In this document: piece after piece, positions 30,161 through 40,899 of the stretch
Layout: each line of letters opens with the position of its first letter
Numbering within the stretch: position 1 is the first letter of the stretch
Origin: Corynebacterium choanae
GTDB lineage: Bacteria; Actinomycetota; Actinomycetes; Mycobacteriales; Mycobacteriaceae
Length of the DNA: 64,000 nt
Reading direction: 5' to 3'
Assembly: GCF_003813965.1 (NCBI RefSeq)
Contig: NZ_CP033896.1
Coordinates: 1,178,001-1,242,000 of the forward strand
Made by a program: the position numbers and the translations under genes
Notes under the pieces: generated by a model
Databases searched by the model: none
What the model saw: the letters and a program-made list of their open reading frames with translations, nothing else
What the model was told of the DNA's origin: nothing

Positions 30161-30975
30161 GTTCATCCTCGCTCACACGACAGTGGGGGACTAGCTTAGG
30201 TCAGCTTGTCACCACTGTCGGGATAGATAGTTAAAACTTAGGTCCTAGAAGCACGGGTGAGGCGAAAGCGGTGTTCACTTGCCTCTGTTTGCTTGCGGTA
30301 AGCAATACCCCTGTGTCTCACCGACCGGCGCCACCCGAAGAGATAACCGGTGAAGCCAGCATTGCCGATTGTCGACAATGGACAAGACAAGGGGTGGCTT
30401 CCATGATAGGGGACATCAATCACAGATGGCCCAACGGGTTTCGCCCTGCACTCAACACGCTGCGACTGTGACCGTATAGTCGCCCGGCCGCTGCACACAG
30501 TGTTGCGTCGGATTTTGTCTCTGCCGCTTGGCGGGAAGAAGCTGCTGTGCCAGGAAGAATTGAACCGCTGTGTCAGTAACAATTGGAACAGCCGCACAAT
30601 CTGCAAAGGTCGGAATATTTCCTGTTGCAGCCAGTCTGGTGACCGGGTTCTCGTGTGCTCACGGTTTGCCGCTGGGGTATCGCACAGAGTTAATGCTCGA
30701 GGATAAAACTTGGAAAATGGCAGGCGTCAACAAGGTTGTGAGCGGGGTGCGATACCCTTAAAGCGAACTTCTATCAACGGTGGTAGATACCGTGCAGGAA
30801 CCGGTGGTGATTGCCGCTGCTGTGATTGCTCTCTGCCACCCCGTATGATTGTGGCGATAACCGGTGCGTTTTTTAGCGTTGCAACAGGGGACTTGATTGT
30901 CATGCCCTGCAGCCACGCGCACATCTCCACAGCATGCACCACACCTGGTCAATACAAGGAAGCGGTTGAACTAAC
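30161..30975. other. 815-base intergenic region between the ACT-domain gene and gatC
   Basis: No gene that can be supported. An open frame at 30710-31135 runs into gatC in another frame and looks spurious. The 12-base palindrome ATTGTCGACAAT lies at 30368-30379. Promoters for both divergent genes are expected here. Confidence 0.4.
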
Positions 30976-31278
30976 GTGTCAGAAATTTCGCGTGACGAGG
31001 TCAAACACCTCGCAAATCTTGCCCGTTTGGCGCTCACTGACGAGGAACTCGATCAGTTCGCAGAACAGATTGACGGCATTATTGAAAACGTGTCAAAGGT
31101 GCGCAGCGTCGACGCGGCGGGTGTGGAACCGATGAGCCATCCCCATTCCATCGAGACTGTCATGCGGGAAGACCGTATTGGCACCATGCTGACCCCAGAG
31201 CAGGCGTTAGACCAGGCTCCTGCCCAGGCACAGCAGCGATTCAAAGTGCCACAGATCCTCAACGAAGGCGACGAATAG
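30976..31278 (+). CDS. gatC: Asp-tRNA(Asn)/Glu-tRNA(Gln) amidotransferase subunit C
   Basis: 100 residues from a GTG start. GatC is the small subunit that holds GatA and GatB together. The family pattern is intact: ISRDEVKHLANLARLALTDEEL at the start and GVEPMSHPH with a following RED in the middle. The typical length is about 95-100. gatA follows 252 bases later; gatB lies apart at 38307, as in other corynebacteria. Confidence 0.94.
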   Translation: MSEISRDEVKHLANLARLALTDEELDQFAEQIDGIIENVSKVRSVDAAGVEPMSHPHSIETVMREDRIGTMLTPEQALDQAPAQAQQRFKVPQILNEGDE

Positions 31279-31530
31279 TCGTTGCGGGTCTTTCCCCGGT
31301 AGTCGGGTTGAACACCGGTGGAACAGTTGTACCACCTGCAAGGTGAGCAATGCCGCCATGGTTTGGACGTGACATGTGACCTGTTGCCTGGACATCGAGG
31401 ATTGCTGACAGCGATCAGGGCAACTCGCTGTTGTGCTGAACCAACCCAGGGCTTCTACCACCGGTGATTACCCTTTTTAGCCCCGCAGAATGCAACAACA
31501 CCAAACTTTTTAAGTAGAGCGAAGAACATC

Positions 31531-33048
31531 ATGACTGATAGTGCGTATTTAGCAGGCCACGGCGCCAGTGAACTCACCGCGATGACTGCCGCCGCCTTGG
31601 CGGAGAAAATTCATGCTGGGGAGCTTTCCTCCCGTGAGGTTACTCAGGCACATCTTGACCGCATCACTGAGATCGACGGTGACGTCCATGCCTTTTTGCA
31701 TGTTGCCGGTGAACAAGCGCTGCAAGCAGCAGATGAAGTGGACGCCTCAATTGCGCGCGGTGACAAACCGGCAAGCGCACTAGCTGGTGTGCCACTGGCG
31801 TTGAAGGACGTCTTTACTACCACAGATATGCCAACCACCTGTGGCTCGAAGATGCTCGAAGGTTATCTTTCGCCGTATGACGCCACCGTCACAACCAAGA
31901 TTCGCAATGCTGGTATTCCGATTATCGGCAAGACGAATATGGATGAATTTGCCATGGGCTCATCCACTGAAAACTCCGCTTACGGACCGACGAAGAATCC
32001 GTGGGATCTTGCGCGTACTGCGGGTGGTTCCGGTGGTGGATCTTCTGCGGCACTCGCTGCAGGGTTAGCACCTTTGGCGATTGGTACTGATACTGGTGGT
32101 TCTATTCGGCAGCCTGCCGCGTTGACGGCAACTGTTGGGGTCAAGCCCACCTATGGCACCGTGTCTCGCTACGGGCTGGTGGCGTGTGCATCGTCCCTTG
32201 ACCAGGGCGGTCCAACGGCTCGTACCGTGTTGGACACTGCGCTGCTCCACGAGGTGATTGCCGGTCACGATCATTTTGACGCAACGAGCGTGGATCGGCC
32301 AGTTGCCGATGTTGTTGCTGCTGCCCGCAAGGGTGCCGACGGTGATTTAACAGGCATGAAGATCGGTGTCGTCAAGCAGTTTGACCGTGACGGCTATCAA
32401 GACGGTGTGCTCACTAGCTTCCATGCGGCTGTCGCTCAGCTCACTGAGCAAGGTGCGGAAGTAGTGGAAGTGGATTGTCCGCACTTCGATGACGCACTTG
32501 CGGCCTACTATCTCATCTTGCCGTGTGAAGTCTCATCCAACCTGGCTCGGTTTGATGGTATGCGCTATGGCCTGCGAGAGGGCGATGATGGTCGCCACTC
32601 GGCTGAAGAAGTCATGGCAATCTCGCGGGCGCAGGGCTTTGGTCCAGAGGTCAAGCGCCGCATTATTCTTGGCACTTACGCACTGTCGGTGGGTTACTAC
32701 GACGCCTACTATCTGCAGGCGCAGCGGGTGCGCACCTTGATTGCGCAGGACTTCGCCCAAGCGTTTGCCAAGTGTGATGTGCTGGTTTCGCCGACCACTC
32801 CGACCACCGCTTTCAAGTTGGGTGAAAAGGTGAACGATCCGCTGGCGATGTATAACTTCGACCTGTGCACCCTGCCGTTGAACCTGGCAGGTGTGTGTGG
32901 CATGTCGCTGCCATCTGGTTTGGCGGAGGATACTCAGCTGCCGGTTGGTTTGCAGATTATGGCGCCAGCTTTTGCGGACGATCGCCTTTACCATGTGGGT
33001 GCCGCGTTTGAAGCTGCCCGCGAGCCGTTGTTGCCACATCGCGGCTAA
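31531..33048 (+). CDS. gatA: Asp-tRNA(Asn)/Glu-tRNA(Gln) amidotransferase subunit A
   Basis: 505 residues. The amidase subunit releases ammonia from glutamine for amidation of mischarged Glu-tRNA(Gln) or Asp-tRNA(Asn). The Ser-cisSer-Lys triad is visible: Lys in PLALKDVF, then the amidase signature [14 protein letters not shown] and [12 protein letters not shown]. The C-terminal region ([22 protein letters not shown]) is normal. Confidence 0.97.
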   Translation: MTDSAYLAGHGASELTAMTAAALAEKIHAGELSSREVTQAHLDRITEIDGDVHAFLHVAGEQALQAADEVDASIARGDKPASALAGVPLALKDVFTTTDMPTTCGSKMLEGYLSPYDATVTTKIRNAGIPIIGKTNMDEFAMGSSTENSAYGPTKNPWDLARTAGGSGGGSSAALAAGLAPLAIGTDTGGSIRQPAALTATVGVKPTYGTVSRYGLVACASSLDQGGPTARTVLDTALLHEVIAGHDHFDATSVDRPVADVVAAARKGADGDLTGMKIGVVKQFDRDGYQDGVLTSFHAAVAQLTEQGAEVVEVDCPHFDDALAAYYLILPCEVSSNLARFDGMRYGLREGDDGRHSAEEVMAISRAQGFGPEVKRRIILGTYALSVGYYDAYYLQAQRVRTLIAQDFAQAFAKCDVLVSPTTPTTAFKLGEKVNDPLAMYNFDLCTLPLNLAGVCGMSLPSGLAEDTQLPVGLQIMAPAFADDRLYHVGAAFEAAREPLLPHRG

Positions 33049-33517
33049 ACGTCAGCGTTGTCGCTGATAGCGCCTTGCTTGGCAACAATGTATTGGGTCT
33101 TAAAGAACGCTTACTAAACCCTGCCGGTACAAAGTCTGTGCAGCACTATGCACATGCAACGTTACCGGCCGGGTTTTCCCATAGTTTCCCCACAGTTTTA
33201 TGGTCTCGCCGAATACCGAGATGCTGCAAGCTGTGATCAGCAGGCAGAGGCTCTATGCAGTGACCGGCAGGCGGTTATCTCCGTGTGGTTGGCGCCCAGT
33301 GTGCTGCTTATATCGTCCAGTGTGCTGCTGCTGTCAAAGAGCAGGGTATTGCGAATGATCCGTGGTCGGAATATTGCTTACGTGCACTGAGCTGTGCTGC
33401 CCTCCCAACAGGTTGCTGCAAGGGAGGAGCAGGATGCGGGTGTTAAGCAGGAGGGGACGACGCAACACTTCTGTGGGTTTTGTCACAATCCCGTGTCCGG
33501 CGCTATCGTTGACGGTT
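33049..33517. other. 469-base gap between gatA and the MFS gene
   Basis: A short hairpin (TCAGCG at 33052-33057 with CGCTGA at 33062-33067, loop TTGT) follows gatA. A likely leaderless promoter for the MFS gene sits at 33480-33509. Nothing else seen. Confidence 0.45.
33480..33509 (+). promoter_or_regulatory. Predicted promoter of the MFS transporter gene (leaderless)
   Basis: TTGTCA (33480-33485), an 18-base spacer, TATCGT (33504-33509). The expected transcription start falls within one or two bases of the ATG at 33518, and there is no ribosome binding site. Confidence 0.4.
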
Positions 33518-35002
33518 ATGCCCACTCGCCCAACATCAGACAGCACCAGAATTTCTGCCCGCGGCCAAGCCGGGTCGGACACTGTGCCTCCTGCTTCCAC
33601 CGGTCACGTTCTTCCCGCCGGGGAAGTCCCGCCACTGCGACAGGCCTGGCTGGCGTTAGCTGCACTGTGCATCGGGTTTTTTATGATCCTGCTCGATCAA
33701 ACGGTGGTCGCTGTGGCCACCCCGGATTTTGAGCAGCAGTTAGGTGCCAGTCTCAACCAGGTGGTGTGGGTCACGAGTATTTATCTCGTGTTTTTCGCTG
33801 TTCCGCTGCTAGTGACTGGGCGTATGGGGGACCGGTTTGGACAACGATCGGTTTATATCGCTGGGGTGGCGATTTTTACTCTTGCTTCGCTCGGATGTGG
33901 GCTGGCACCCACTGTCGAGTGGTTGATTGTTATCCGTGCCGTCCAAGGAATTGGGGCATCGCTGCTTGCACCACAGTCGATGAGTGTCATCAATCGGGTA
34001 TTCCCCCGAGAGAAGCGTGGTGCCGCTATGGGTATTTGGGGTGCAGTCGGTGGTCTTGCTACCCTCATCGGTCCTTTGGTTGGTGGCTTTATCGTCGGAA
34101 CTATCGGCTGGCAGTGGGTGTTTTTCATCAACGTTCCAATCGGTATCGTCAGTATCGTTTTGGTGTATAAATATGTGCCGATCATGGAAAAGACTGCCCG
34201 GCGCATGGGGTTGACGAGTGTACTGGTTTCCATGGTGAGTGTGAGCGCCATTGTGTATGCCCTGCAGGATGGGCCAAAGCTGCACTGGCCGTGGTGGGTT
34301 TTTGTCATGTTGTTCCTAGGTATCGGGCTCTTTGGTGTGTTTGTGGTGATGCAACGTCGCCTGGAAGCGCGTGGCGACGATGCATTGGTGCCACCCTCGA
34401 TTTTTCACAATCACAACTTCACTATTGGCACGGTGTCAGTGGCCACTATCGGATTTTGTGTCGGTTCGGTGAATTTGCCGATGATGCTGCATCTGCAAAA
34501 CGGGGCGGGGCTATCCGCGGAACAGGCCGGGTTGATGTTGGTGCCAATGGCGGTGATCTCTGGTGGGCTTGCCCCAGTTGCGGGGCGGCTCGCTGACCGG
34601 GTTCATCCCAAACGGCTTTCCATGTTGGGGTTCGGGTCGATGACGCTGGGGGTGGCGGCCTGTTCCTTGGTGATGCGTGATGGAACGGCTGCGTGGTGGA
34701 TGCTGCCTGGTATCTGTTTGATGGGTGTCGGACACGCATTTATTTGGTCGCCGAATGCCGCAACTGCGATGCGCGATGTCGAAATGCGGGTGATCGGGGC
34801 GGCAAGTGGCGTATATAACACCACTCGTCAGGTGGGCAGCGTGTTGGGTGCTGCCGTTATTGGTGCGGTGATGCAGATTCAGGCAGCTGGCCACGATGTT
34901 TCCACTGCAATGGGCAATTCGCTGGTGGTGATTGTGGCGGTGTTGGCGATTGGTTTTGTGGCGGTGACACGGTTTACCGACGGGCAAACCAACCGGAAAT
35001 AA
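33518..35002 (+). CDS. MFS drug exporter, DHA2 (EmrB/QacA) family
   Basis: 494 residues from ATG 33518; the frame is open back to 33362 but that part does not look like protein. It has about fourteen hydrophobic segments. Family motifs: [20 protein letters not shown] in helix 1, the loop motif [13 protein letters not shown] (motif A) and the GPLVGGFI region (motif C). These mark proton-driven export of drugs or other small molecules; the substrate cannot be read from the sequence. No regulator gene is adjacent. Confidence 0.88.
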   Translation: MPTRPTSDSTRISARGQAGSDTVPPASTGHVLPAGEVPPLRQAWLALAALCIGFFMILLDQTVVAVATPDFEQQLGASLNQVVWVTSIYLVFFAVPLLVTGRMGDRFGQRSVYIAGVAIFTLASLGCGLAPTVEWLIVIRAVQGIGASLLAPQSMSVINRVFPREKRGAAMGIWGAVGGLATLIGPLVGGFIVGTIGWQWVFFINVPIGIVSIVLVYKYVPIMEKTARRMGLTSVLVSMVSVSAIVYALQDGPKLHWPWWVFVMLFLGIGLFGVFVVMQRRLEARGDDALVPPSIFHNHNFTIGTVSVATIGFCVGSVNLPMMLHLQNGAGLSAEQAGLMLVPMAVISGGLAPVAGRLADRVHPKRLSMLGFGSMTLGVAACSLVMRDGTAAWWMLPGICLMGVGHAFIWSPNAATAMRDVEMRVIGAASGVYNTTRQVGSVLGAAVIGAVMQIQAAGHDVSTAMGNSLVVIVAVLAIGFVAVTRFTDGQTNRK

Positions 35003-35061
35003 TCCCACAGGGTTGTGATTTCCGATCGGGCGCAACCAAAAACAAACACACCTGGGTTAGT

Positions 35062-36102
35062 ATGAATGGTATGCGTATTGCGACTTTGACCTCGGGCGGT
35101 GACTGCCCCGGCCTCAATGCAGTTATCCGCGGTATCGTGCGAACAGCTAGCTCGGACTATGGATCAACGGTGGTGGGCTACCAAGACGGCTGGGTGGGCT
35201 TGATGGAAGACCGCCGTGTTCAGCTGTATGACGATGAATCCATCGACCGAATCCTGCTGCGTGGCGGCACCATTTTGGGTACCGGCCGGCTGCATCCAGA
35301 TCGGTTTAAAAACGGTCTGGAAACTATCAAAGCCAACCTTGCTGATGCGGGTGTCGATGCTCTGATCCCTATCGGTGGTGAAGGTACTCTCAAAGGTGCC
35401 AAGTGGCTTTCCGATAACGGTATTCCGGTGGTTGGTGTGCCAAAGACCATTGACAATGACGTCAACGGCACCGACTACACCTTCGGCTTTGATACTGCGG
35501 TATCTGTTGCCACCGATGCGATCGACCGGTTGCATACCACCGCCGAATCCCACAATCGCGTCATGATTGTGGAAGTGATGGGGCGCCATGTCGGCTGGAT
35601 TGCGCTGCACGCTGGTATGGCCGGTGGTGCACACTACATCGTGATTCCGGAGCAGCCTTTTGACATCGCTGAGATCTGTAAGGCGATGGAGCGCCGCTTC
35701 CAGATGGGGGAGAAGTACGGCATTATCGTCGTCGCCGAAGGTGCTATGCCGAAGGAAGGCACCATGGAGCTGAAGTCCGGCGGTGTTGACCAGTTCGGTC
35801 ACGAGATCTTTACCGGTATCGGCCAGCAGATTGGTGACGAAATCAAGGCACGTCTCGGCCACGATGTGCGTACCACAACGCTGGGGCATATTCAGCGTGG
35901 TGGTACTCCGACGGCCTATGACCGTGTGCTGGCTACCCGCTATGGGGTGCATGCGGCTCGTGCCTGCCATGAAGGTCAGTTTGGGACGACGGTGGCGCTG
36001 CGCGGTGAGCATATTGTGCAGATTCCACTTGCCGATGCTGTCGGCACGTTGAAGTGTGTGCCGGAAGGCCGCTATAAGACTGCCCGCGCCTTGTTCGGCT
36101 AG
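35062..36102 (+). CDS. pfkA: 6-phosphofructokinase
   Basis: 346 residues from ATG 35062; ATG 35071 ([11 protein letters not shown]) is at least as likely, because a TAGTAT box at 35058-35063 would place a leaderless transcript start there. The enzyme makes fructose 1,6-bisphosphate in glycolysis. Motifs: [24 protein letters not shown] (the Gly after Glu points to ATP and not PPi as donor), [12 protein letters not shown] with the catalytic Asp, and MGRHVGW. It is the actinobacterial type, as in C. glutamicum. Confidence 0.95.
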   Translation: MNGMRIATLTSGGDCPGLNAVIRGIVRTASSDYGSTVVGYQDGWVGLMEDRRVQLYDDESIDRILLRGGTILGTGRLHPDRFKNGLETIKANLADAGVDALIPIGGEGTLKGAKWLSDNGIPVVGVPKTIDNDVNGTDYTFGFDTAVSVATDAIDRLHTTAESHNRVMIVEVMGRHVGWIALHAGMAGGAHYIVIPEQPFDIAEICKAMERRFQMGEKYGIIVVAEGAMPKEGTMELKSGGVDQFGHEIFTGIGQQIGDEIKARLGHDVRTTTLGHIQRGGTPTAYDRVLATRYGVHAARACHEGQFGTTVALRGEHIVQIPLADAVGTLKCVPEGRYKTARALFG

Positions 36103-36616
36103 CCCAACGCCTGGCGCTTGCGGCGCCGGCTGGCCGGAGTTGTGTGTGAACTGTGCATCGCCATGCGAGGTGCACAGCCATGTGGCTTTGACAGATAGTT
36201 CCAACACCATCGGTGAACCTCACCGGTGGTGTTGGCTGTTTCATCCCCCGAAAAGGTATTACCAACTTCGGTGGGTGGGGTGTGCTTTGGGCTGATTTGC
36301 AATCATGTTGTCGCAATACCTGGCGCGAATCTCAGCGGAGCTACACCTTGTGATTTCAGAGGTCACCGACTTGCCACAACCCTGGATGTTGGCGTGAGGA
36401 CACTTTACGTTTTCACAGGCCCCTTGTCCGCTTCGCGGACGATAGGTGTGCTACCAACGGAGTTTCCCCTCGAACACCGAGCAGCAGGTGGAAACTGCCG
36501 TGCGGTGTCATGTCCGTCGCTGACACCACACTGCACTATGGGCAGCGGCTCGTTGGTGCGCCGGTGTGATAGCGTAAGTGCACTTTTATCTAATGTTTCA
36601 CCCACAAGGATGGTTG
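36103..36616. other. 514-base gap between pfkA and the META-domain gene
   Basis: It holds the pfkA terminator at 36201-36238 and a small hairpin (GTCCGC at 36427-36432 with GCGGAC at 36436-36441). No gene. Confidence 0.5.
36201..36238 (+). terminator. pfkA terminator
   Basis: A 15-bp stem (one G-U pair) formed by 36201-36215 (CCAACACCATCGGTG) and 36221-36235 (CACCGGTGGTGTTGG), loop AACCT, followed by CTGTTT. Confidence 0.75.
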
Positions 36617-37120
36617 GTGTTCATGGCTCATCCATTGGCCGCAGCGATTGCGGCGATGACGGCGTTTTCTTCAGGTTTCACTGCGAATATTGATGCGAAT
36701 ATGCCTATTCCGGCGTTTTCATCGTTTGGGGATGTCACGGGCCATATCGTCTCCCAGATGCCTGCCGGTGCGCAGCGGGTTTCCGACCGTGGTCGGATTA
36801 TTGAGCTGTTGCAGGGCAAGAATCAGGCGGCATCGAATCGGGCTGTAACACTCGACGTGGGGGTTCTACCTTCCGCAACTGGCACCTACGCGGTCTCTGG
36901 TGTTGATGGCTGCAACCCGTATTCGGCGCAGCTTGTTGTTACCGACAATGGTGGCATTGCGTTGGGCAACGCGGTGCGCGGATTAAAAGCATGCGACACA
37001 CCAACCGATGACGAATTCTGGGATGTGTTCGCAGCACAGGTGATTTTGTTCGTCACCCCGAACAACGTGCTGTATCTCACGAACGGGGTGCAAGGCATCG
37101 CGTTTCGTAAAGTGGGCTAG
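36617..37120 (+). CDS. META-domain (HslJ-like) protein
   Basis: 167 residues from GTG 36617, which has AAGGA six bases upstream; ATG 36623 is the alternative. The second half fits the META domain: VSGVDGCNPYSAQL, the threonine/cysteine turn LKACDTPTDDEF and a final VLYLTNGVQGIAFRKV, with the two Cys in the usual places. Bacterial META proteins such as HslJ are often exported, but the N-terminus here (MAHPLAAAIAAMTAF) is at best a weak signal peptide. Function unknown. Confidence 0.65.
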   Translation: MFMAHPLAAAIAAMTAFSSGFTANIDANMPIPAFSSFGDVTGHIVSQMPAGAQRVSDRGRIIELLQGKNQAASNRAVTLDVGVLPSATGTYAVSGVDGCNPYSAQLVVTDNGGIALGNAVRGLKACDTPTDDEFWDVFAAQVILFVTPNNVLYLTNGVQGIAFRKVG

Positions 37121-37204
37121 GAGATTTGCCGGTTTGCTTCAGCGGGACTGCGAAGCCGGCCCGGCCATGGGAAGCACCGGATCACTGCGATGATCGTTCA
37201 TCTA

Positions 37205-37230
37205 CTCTGCCGGTGAGATCACCGGCAGAG
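37205..37230. terminator. Perfect 12-bp inverted repeat after the META-domain gene
   Basis: CTCTGCCGGTGA, two bases, then TCACCGGCAGAG. As RNA it forms an 11-bp stem with a four-base loop. It has no T tract, so it may be a terminator or a protein-binding palindrome. Confidence 0.45.
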
Positions 37231-37384
37231 AAGGTGCAAGGAAGCGTCATTCGGGTAGCGGTACTGGGATGAGGTGCAGTGCAACCAGCTGCCTCGTGCA
37301 ACCGTTCAATGGGGGGTGCGGTGAACGCAGGATGTCCGGTAGAAGTGTCGAGGATGAGCACTGCCCGGTGAAGAAAAGGCTGTT

Positions 37385-38203
37385 ATGAGGAATCCAAGCC
37401 CACTTGCCGATACTGATTCGGCTGCAGCTGGCGGTCAACAGGGCTTGAAATTGTGGCAATGGTTGCAGTGGTTTCTTTGGCCATTGCGGGGGTGTGCCGC
37501 GCGGATAGTCGCTGATCTGCGGCATTTTGGTCTCCTCATTGACACCCCAGCAGGGCCGGTTTTGCTGCCTTCGGTTCGTGCGGGAATCCTCCTATCCCAG
37601 CTCGTTGTCACCCTTGGGTTCACCTTGGGAAAACGGGTGTTTTTTATCGGCGGCGTGTGGCTGACGGCAAATCAAGGGCGCCGAGAACTCCGCCTCACAC
37701 CATTTGCTGGACTAGTGCACACCCGTTCGCTGTATGCGCTGATGTTGAATGTGGCCGGCAATCTGTGGCTGTTTTGCATGCTGGCCTTCGTGATCACGCT
37801 GCTGGTCCGACAGTCTGCGAGTTGTCCCGCGCGGCCACAGTGGCTTCCCGCCGGGCTGGTTCGTCTTGTGCACTGGTGGTGGGGACGTCCGGTATGGGCG
37901 GCAGTACCTGCCAGGCCTGATATGCCCGATGATGGAGTGGTTTCTTCGCACCGGCTGCGGCACCTGGTGTATCGGACGGCGATCGTTACAGGTATTGCAG
38001 CTTTCGCTATTGAGACTCTCCAGTTTGTGTTTGCGTGGGGCTATAGTGACGTTGACGATGTGATCTATGACGTGATTGGCGCCACGGTTGGGGTGATAGT
38101 GGCGATGCATTGGCCGTTTCGTCATTCCACGCTGGCATTGCTGGCGGCAGCAATTGCCGCGGTGGTTCTGCTGGCGTTTATGGCTGCTTCCCTCATGGTG
38201 TGA
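37385..38203 (+). CDS. VanZ-like membrane protein
   Basis: 272 residues with about five hydrophobic segments. The C-terminal half carries the VanZ signature: an ETLQFVFAWGYSDVDDVIYDVIGATVG stretch (Glu, Gln and three Asp spaced as in the family), set between membrane helices. VanZ proteins are linked to teicoplanin resistance in enterococci, but most homologues have no known role. Start ATG 37385 has no strong ribosome binding site. Confidence 0.8.
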   Translation: MRNPSPLADTDSAAAGGQQGLKLWQWLQWFLWPLRGCAARIVADLRHFGLLIDTPAGPVLLPSVRAGILLSQLVVTLGFTLGKRVFFIGGVWLTANQGRRELRLTPFAGLVHTRSLYALMLNVAGNLWLFCMLAFVITLLVRQSASCPARPQWLPAGLVRLVHWWWGRPVWAAVPARPDMPDDGVVSSHRLRHLVYRTAIVTGIAAFAIETLQFVFAWGYSDVDDVIYDVIGATVGVIVAMHWPFRHSTLALLAAAIAAVVLLAFMAASLMV

Positions 38204-38306
38204 CGCACCACGGTGGGGGATGTGTGTTTGCTCGTTTTAGGGTTTCCGCGGCGCAACCTTGCCCCGGGGTGTACCTTCCTTCCAGCGGGCGATAAACTAC
38301 TATGCC

Positions 38307-39812
38307 ATGACTGCCAGTTATGACTTGATGGACTATGACGAAGTGCTGGAGCGCTTCGATCCGGTAATGGGGTTGGAGGTTCACGTCGAACTTGCCACCG
38401 AAACGAAAATGTTCTCCGCATCCTCTGCGGAATTCGGTGGTGAACCGAATAGCCACGTTGATCCGGTGAGCCTGGGGCTGCCGGGGGCGTTGCCGGTCGT
38501 AAACGCCAAGGGGGTTGAGTGGGCGATCAAGATCGGACTGGCACTCAACTGTAAGATCGCGGAATCTTCCCGTTTCGCGCGGAAGAACTATTTTTATCCT
38601 GATCAGCCGAAAAACTATCAGATTTCGCAATACGATGAACCGATCGCCTATGACGGGTACCTGGATGTGGTGCTGGACGATGGGGAAACGTGGCGGGTAG
38701 AGATCGAGCGCGCCCACATGGAGGAAGACACCGGAAAACTCACCCACCTCGGTGGTGCGGATGGTCGCCTGCAGGGGGCCACTTCGTCGCTGGTGGACTG
38801 TAACCGTGCTGGTGTGCCGCTTATTGAGATTGTCACCAAACCGATTGAGGGAGCCGGTGCGAGGGCTCCTGAGGTTGCTCGCTGCTATGTGGCGGCCTTG
38901 CGGGAATTGGTGAAGGCACTCGGGGTGTCTGATGCGCGGATGGATCAGGGGTCGATGCGAGTCGATTCAAACTTGTCGCTGCGTCCGGTGGGCACCGAAG
39001 AATTCGGTACCCGTACTGAGACGAAGAATATTAACTCGCTGCGCAGTGTGGAGCAGGCTGTGCGTTTCGAAATGCAGCGGCAGGCGCGGGTGATTACTGA
39101 CGGTGGTTCGATTCGCCAGGAAACCCGTCACTATCAGGAAACTGATGGCTCTACAACCGCAGGCCGTATCAAAGAGACCGCGGAGGATTATCGCTATTTC
39201 AATGATCCTGATCTGCCACCGGTAATCGCCCCGAAGGCGTGGGTGGAAGAGATTCGGGTAACGCTCCCGGAGCTGCCGTGGGTGCGGAAAGCGCGGCTGC
39301 AGCAGGAATGGGGTGTCTCCGATGAAGCGATGCGCGATTTGGTGAACGCTGGTGCTCTTGAGCTGATTATTGCCACGATTGAACAGGGCGCATCTTCCGC
39401 GGAGGCGCGTTCGTGGTGGGTTGCGTATCTCACGCAGAAAGCCAACGAACGTGATGTAGCGTTGGCTGATTTGTCGATCACACCAGCCCAGGTGGCAGAG
39501 GTTTGTCAGCTGGTCAAAGAGGGCAAACTGACAAACAAGTTGGCTCGTCAAGCCGTCGATGGTGTATTGGACGGCGAAGGCACGGTGAGCGAAGTGGTGG
39601 CTGCCCGCGGCCTGGAAGTGGTGCGCGATGATGGGGCTATTGAACAGGCCGTGGATGAGGCATTGGCGGCGAATCCGGATATTGTCGCCAAGATCCAAGG
39701 CGGCAATAACAAGGCCGCTGGGGCAATTGTTGGTGCGGTGATGAAAGCAACCCGGGGGAAAGCTGATCCTGCATTGGTCAACAAACTCATTGCCGAAAAG
39801 TGCGCCCAGTAA
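38307..39812 (+). CDS. gatB: Asp-tRNA(Asn)/Glu-tRNA(Gln) amidotransferase subunit B
   Basis: 501 residues from ATG 38307. A TAAACT box eight bases upstream and the absence of a ribosome binding site suggest a leaderless message. The kinase/transamidase domain begins [13 protein letters not shown] and contains [31 protein letters not shown] and the metal-site region [11 protein letters not shown]. The C-terminal YqeY-like tRNA-binding part ends [17 protein letters not shown]. It completes the GatCAB complex with the genes at 30976 and 31531. Confidence 0.96.
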   Translation: MTASYDLMDYDEVLERFDPVMGLEVHVELATETKMFSASSAEFGGEPNSHVDPVSLGLPGALPVVNAKGVEWAIKIGLALNCKIAESSRFARKNYFYPDQPKNYQISQYDEPIAYDGYLDVVLDDGETWRVEIERAHMEEDTGKLTHLGGADGRLQGATSSLVDCNRAGVPLIEIVTKPIEGAGARAPEVARCYVAALRELVKALGVSDARMDQGSMRVDSNLSLRPVGTEEFGTRTETKNINSLRSVEQAVRFEMQRQARVITDGGSIRQETRHYQETDGSTTAGRIKETAEDYRYFNDPDLPPVIAPKAWVEEIRVTLPELPWVRKARLQQEWGVSDEAMRDLVNAGALELIIATIEQGASSAEARSWWVAYLTQKANERDVALADLSITPAQVAEVCQLVKEGKLTNKLARQAVDGVLDGEGTVSEVVAARGLEVVRDDGAIEQAVDEALAANPDIVAKIQGGNNKAAGAIVGAVMKATRGKADPALVNKLIAEKCAQ

Positions 39813-39918
39813 GATGCGACGCCGGCATTGCCACACGAGCCCGGTAATAAGGCTGACTACCGGCTGGTGGTAACCGGTGGCGTGCTGCATGGGCAGCCGT
39901 GTCAGCCGTGGTATCGAT

Positions 39919-39957
39919 CATCCCCTGTTTCGTCGGAGTCTGACGGGGCAGGGGATG
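39919..39957 (+). terminator. Probable gatB terminator
   Basis: CATCCCCTG (39919-39927) pairs with CAGGGGATG (39949-39957); inside, after a 3x3 internal loop, CGTC (39931-39934) pairs with GACG (39942-39945). No T tract. Confidence 0.5.
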
Positions 39958-40749
39958 GTTGCATCTTGGGGCAACAAGCCACGAATCCTCTGCTGTGGTC
40001 AATGACACAGTAGTTGCCCGGTGTAAGGTAGCGCACGAAGTTGGCGGTGCGTACTTGCCCTTGTTGCGCCGCAGATCACAGGACGGATCATGGAGTTGGT
40101 CGGGGCTGCGGAAAGTTGGGGCTTGCAGGGTGTTTGCTTCACCTTCGGGGATGGCTTGGTATGGGGTGCAAGGAAGGCAAGCGCAAACTAGTAAGCCGAC
40201 CCTATAAATGGGGTGCATGACGGCGATGAAAGGAGCGTAGTTGTCTGACAACCGGTTGTTTGCTGCCACATCTGGCGCCAAGACGATACACTATGACGAA
40301 GGCGCGCCCAGCCGGGCGTGACGCAATTTGTGCTGTGCACATCCGTTTAGCTGGGCAATTCTGTCCGATCGGTGGTGTGTGCAAGGTAGCGTGCTGCCTG
40401 CTGTCACGGCAGACAACCGCAACCACAAGCCCCTAGGGTAGGTGCAGCCTGCTTCCGGCAGGAGACTCTGCCTTTGCCGGGTACACCCCGGTGGAATGCG
40501 TAGCCAGGCCGACTGTTGCAAGGATCGCAACACCTTGGATTCGTGACACCGGTGCGTGGTTTCATCCCGTGTGGAGCACCACTGGCAGGTGAATCGCCAA
40601 ATGAGGTATCCGAGTCGATCAGCACCACGGGCTGTTGTACAGCGCCGATTCTGATCCCCTGAAAAACGGATCATCGGTGACTCGATCGCGTCGGCGATGG
40701 TTGCGCTTATGCCCCTGGAGGCTTTTTGTCGGCGTTGCCAGCACAATGC

Positions 40750-40772
40750 GCCGGTAGCGGTCTTCTACCGGC
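40750..40772. other. Short perfect hairpin
   Basis: GCCGGTAG (40750-40757), seven-base loop, CTACCGGC (40765-40772), about 130 bases before the YkvI-like gene. It might be a terminator or part of a leader; function unknown. Confidence 0.35.
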
Positions 40773-40899
40773 CAAAATGGTTTTGCACACACCGGGCAGA
40801 CCCGTTCGATACCGGTAGACGAGTGTGTACACACCATCCACCCCTGTTGATGGGGCGGCCGATTTTTGTGAACAACAACATTGGGAGTTGACTTTCATC

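Larger units (their letters stand above)
39813..40899. other. 1087-base intergenic region after gatB
   Basis: No protein-like open frame with a recognisable domain or ribosome binding site. It holds a compound hairpin at 39919-39957, probably the gatB terminator, and a perfect 8-bp hairpin at 40750-40772. The stretch is long for this genome and could host a small RNA or a decayed gene; nothing proves either. Confidence 0.45.

Noticed and set aside
30710..31135. 141-codon open frame overlapping gatC
   Set aside because: It ends inside gatC in a different frame and has no protein-like features.
35164..36210. A 348-codon open frame on the minus strand opposite pfkA
   Set aside because: It mirrors the pfkA coding strand, has no recognisable domain or ribosome binding site, and such antisense frames are common in G+C-rich genes. 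The same applies to 38967-39890, 12288-13217 and 49400-50200.
36226..36693. 155-codon open frame before the META-domain gene
   Set aside because: It crosses the pfkA terminator and the start of the next gene in another frame, with no domain.
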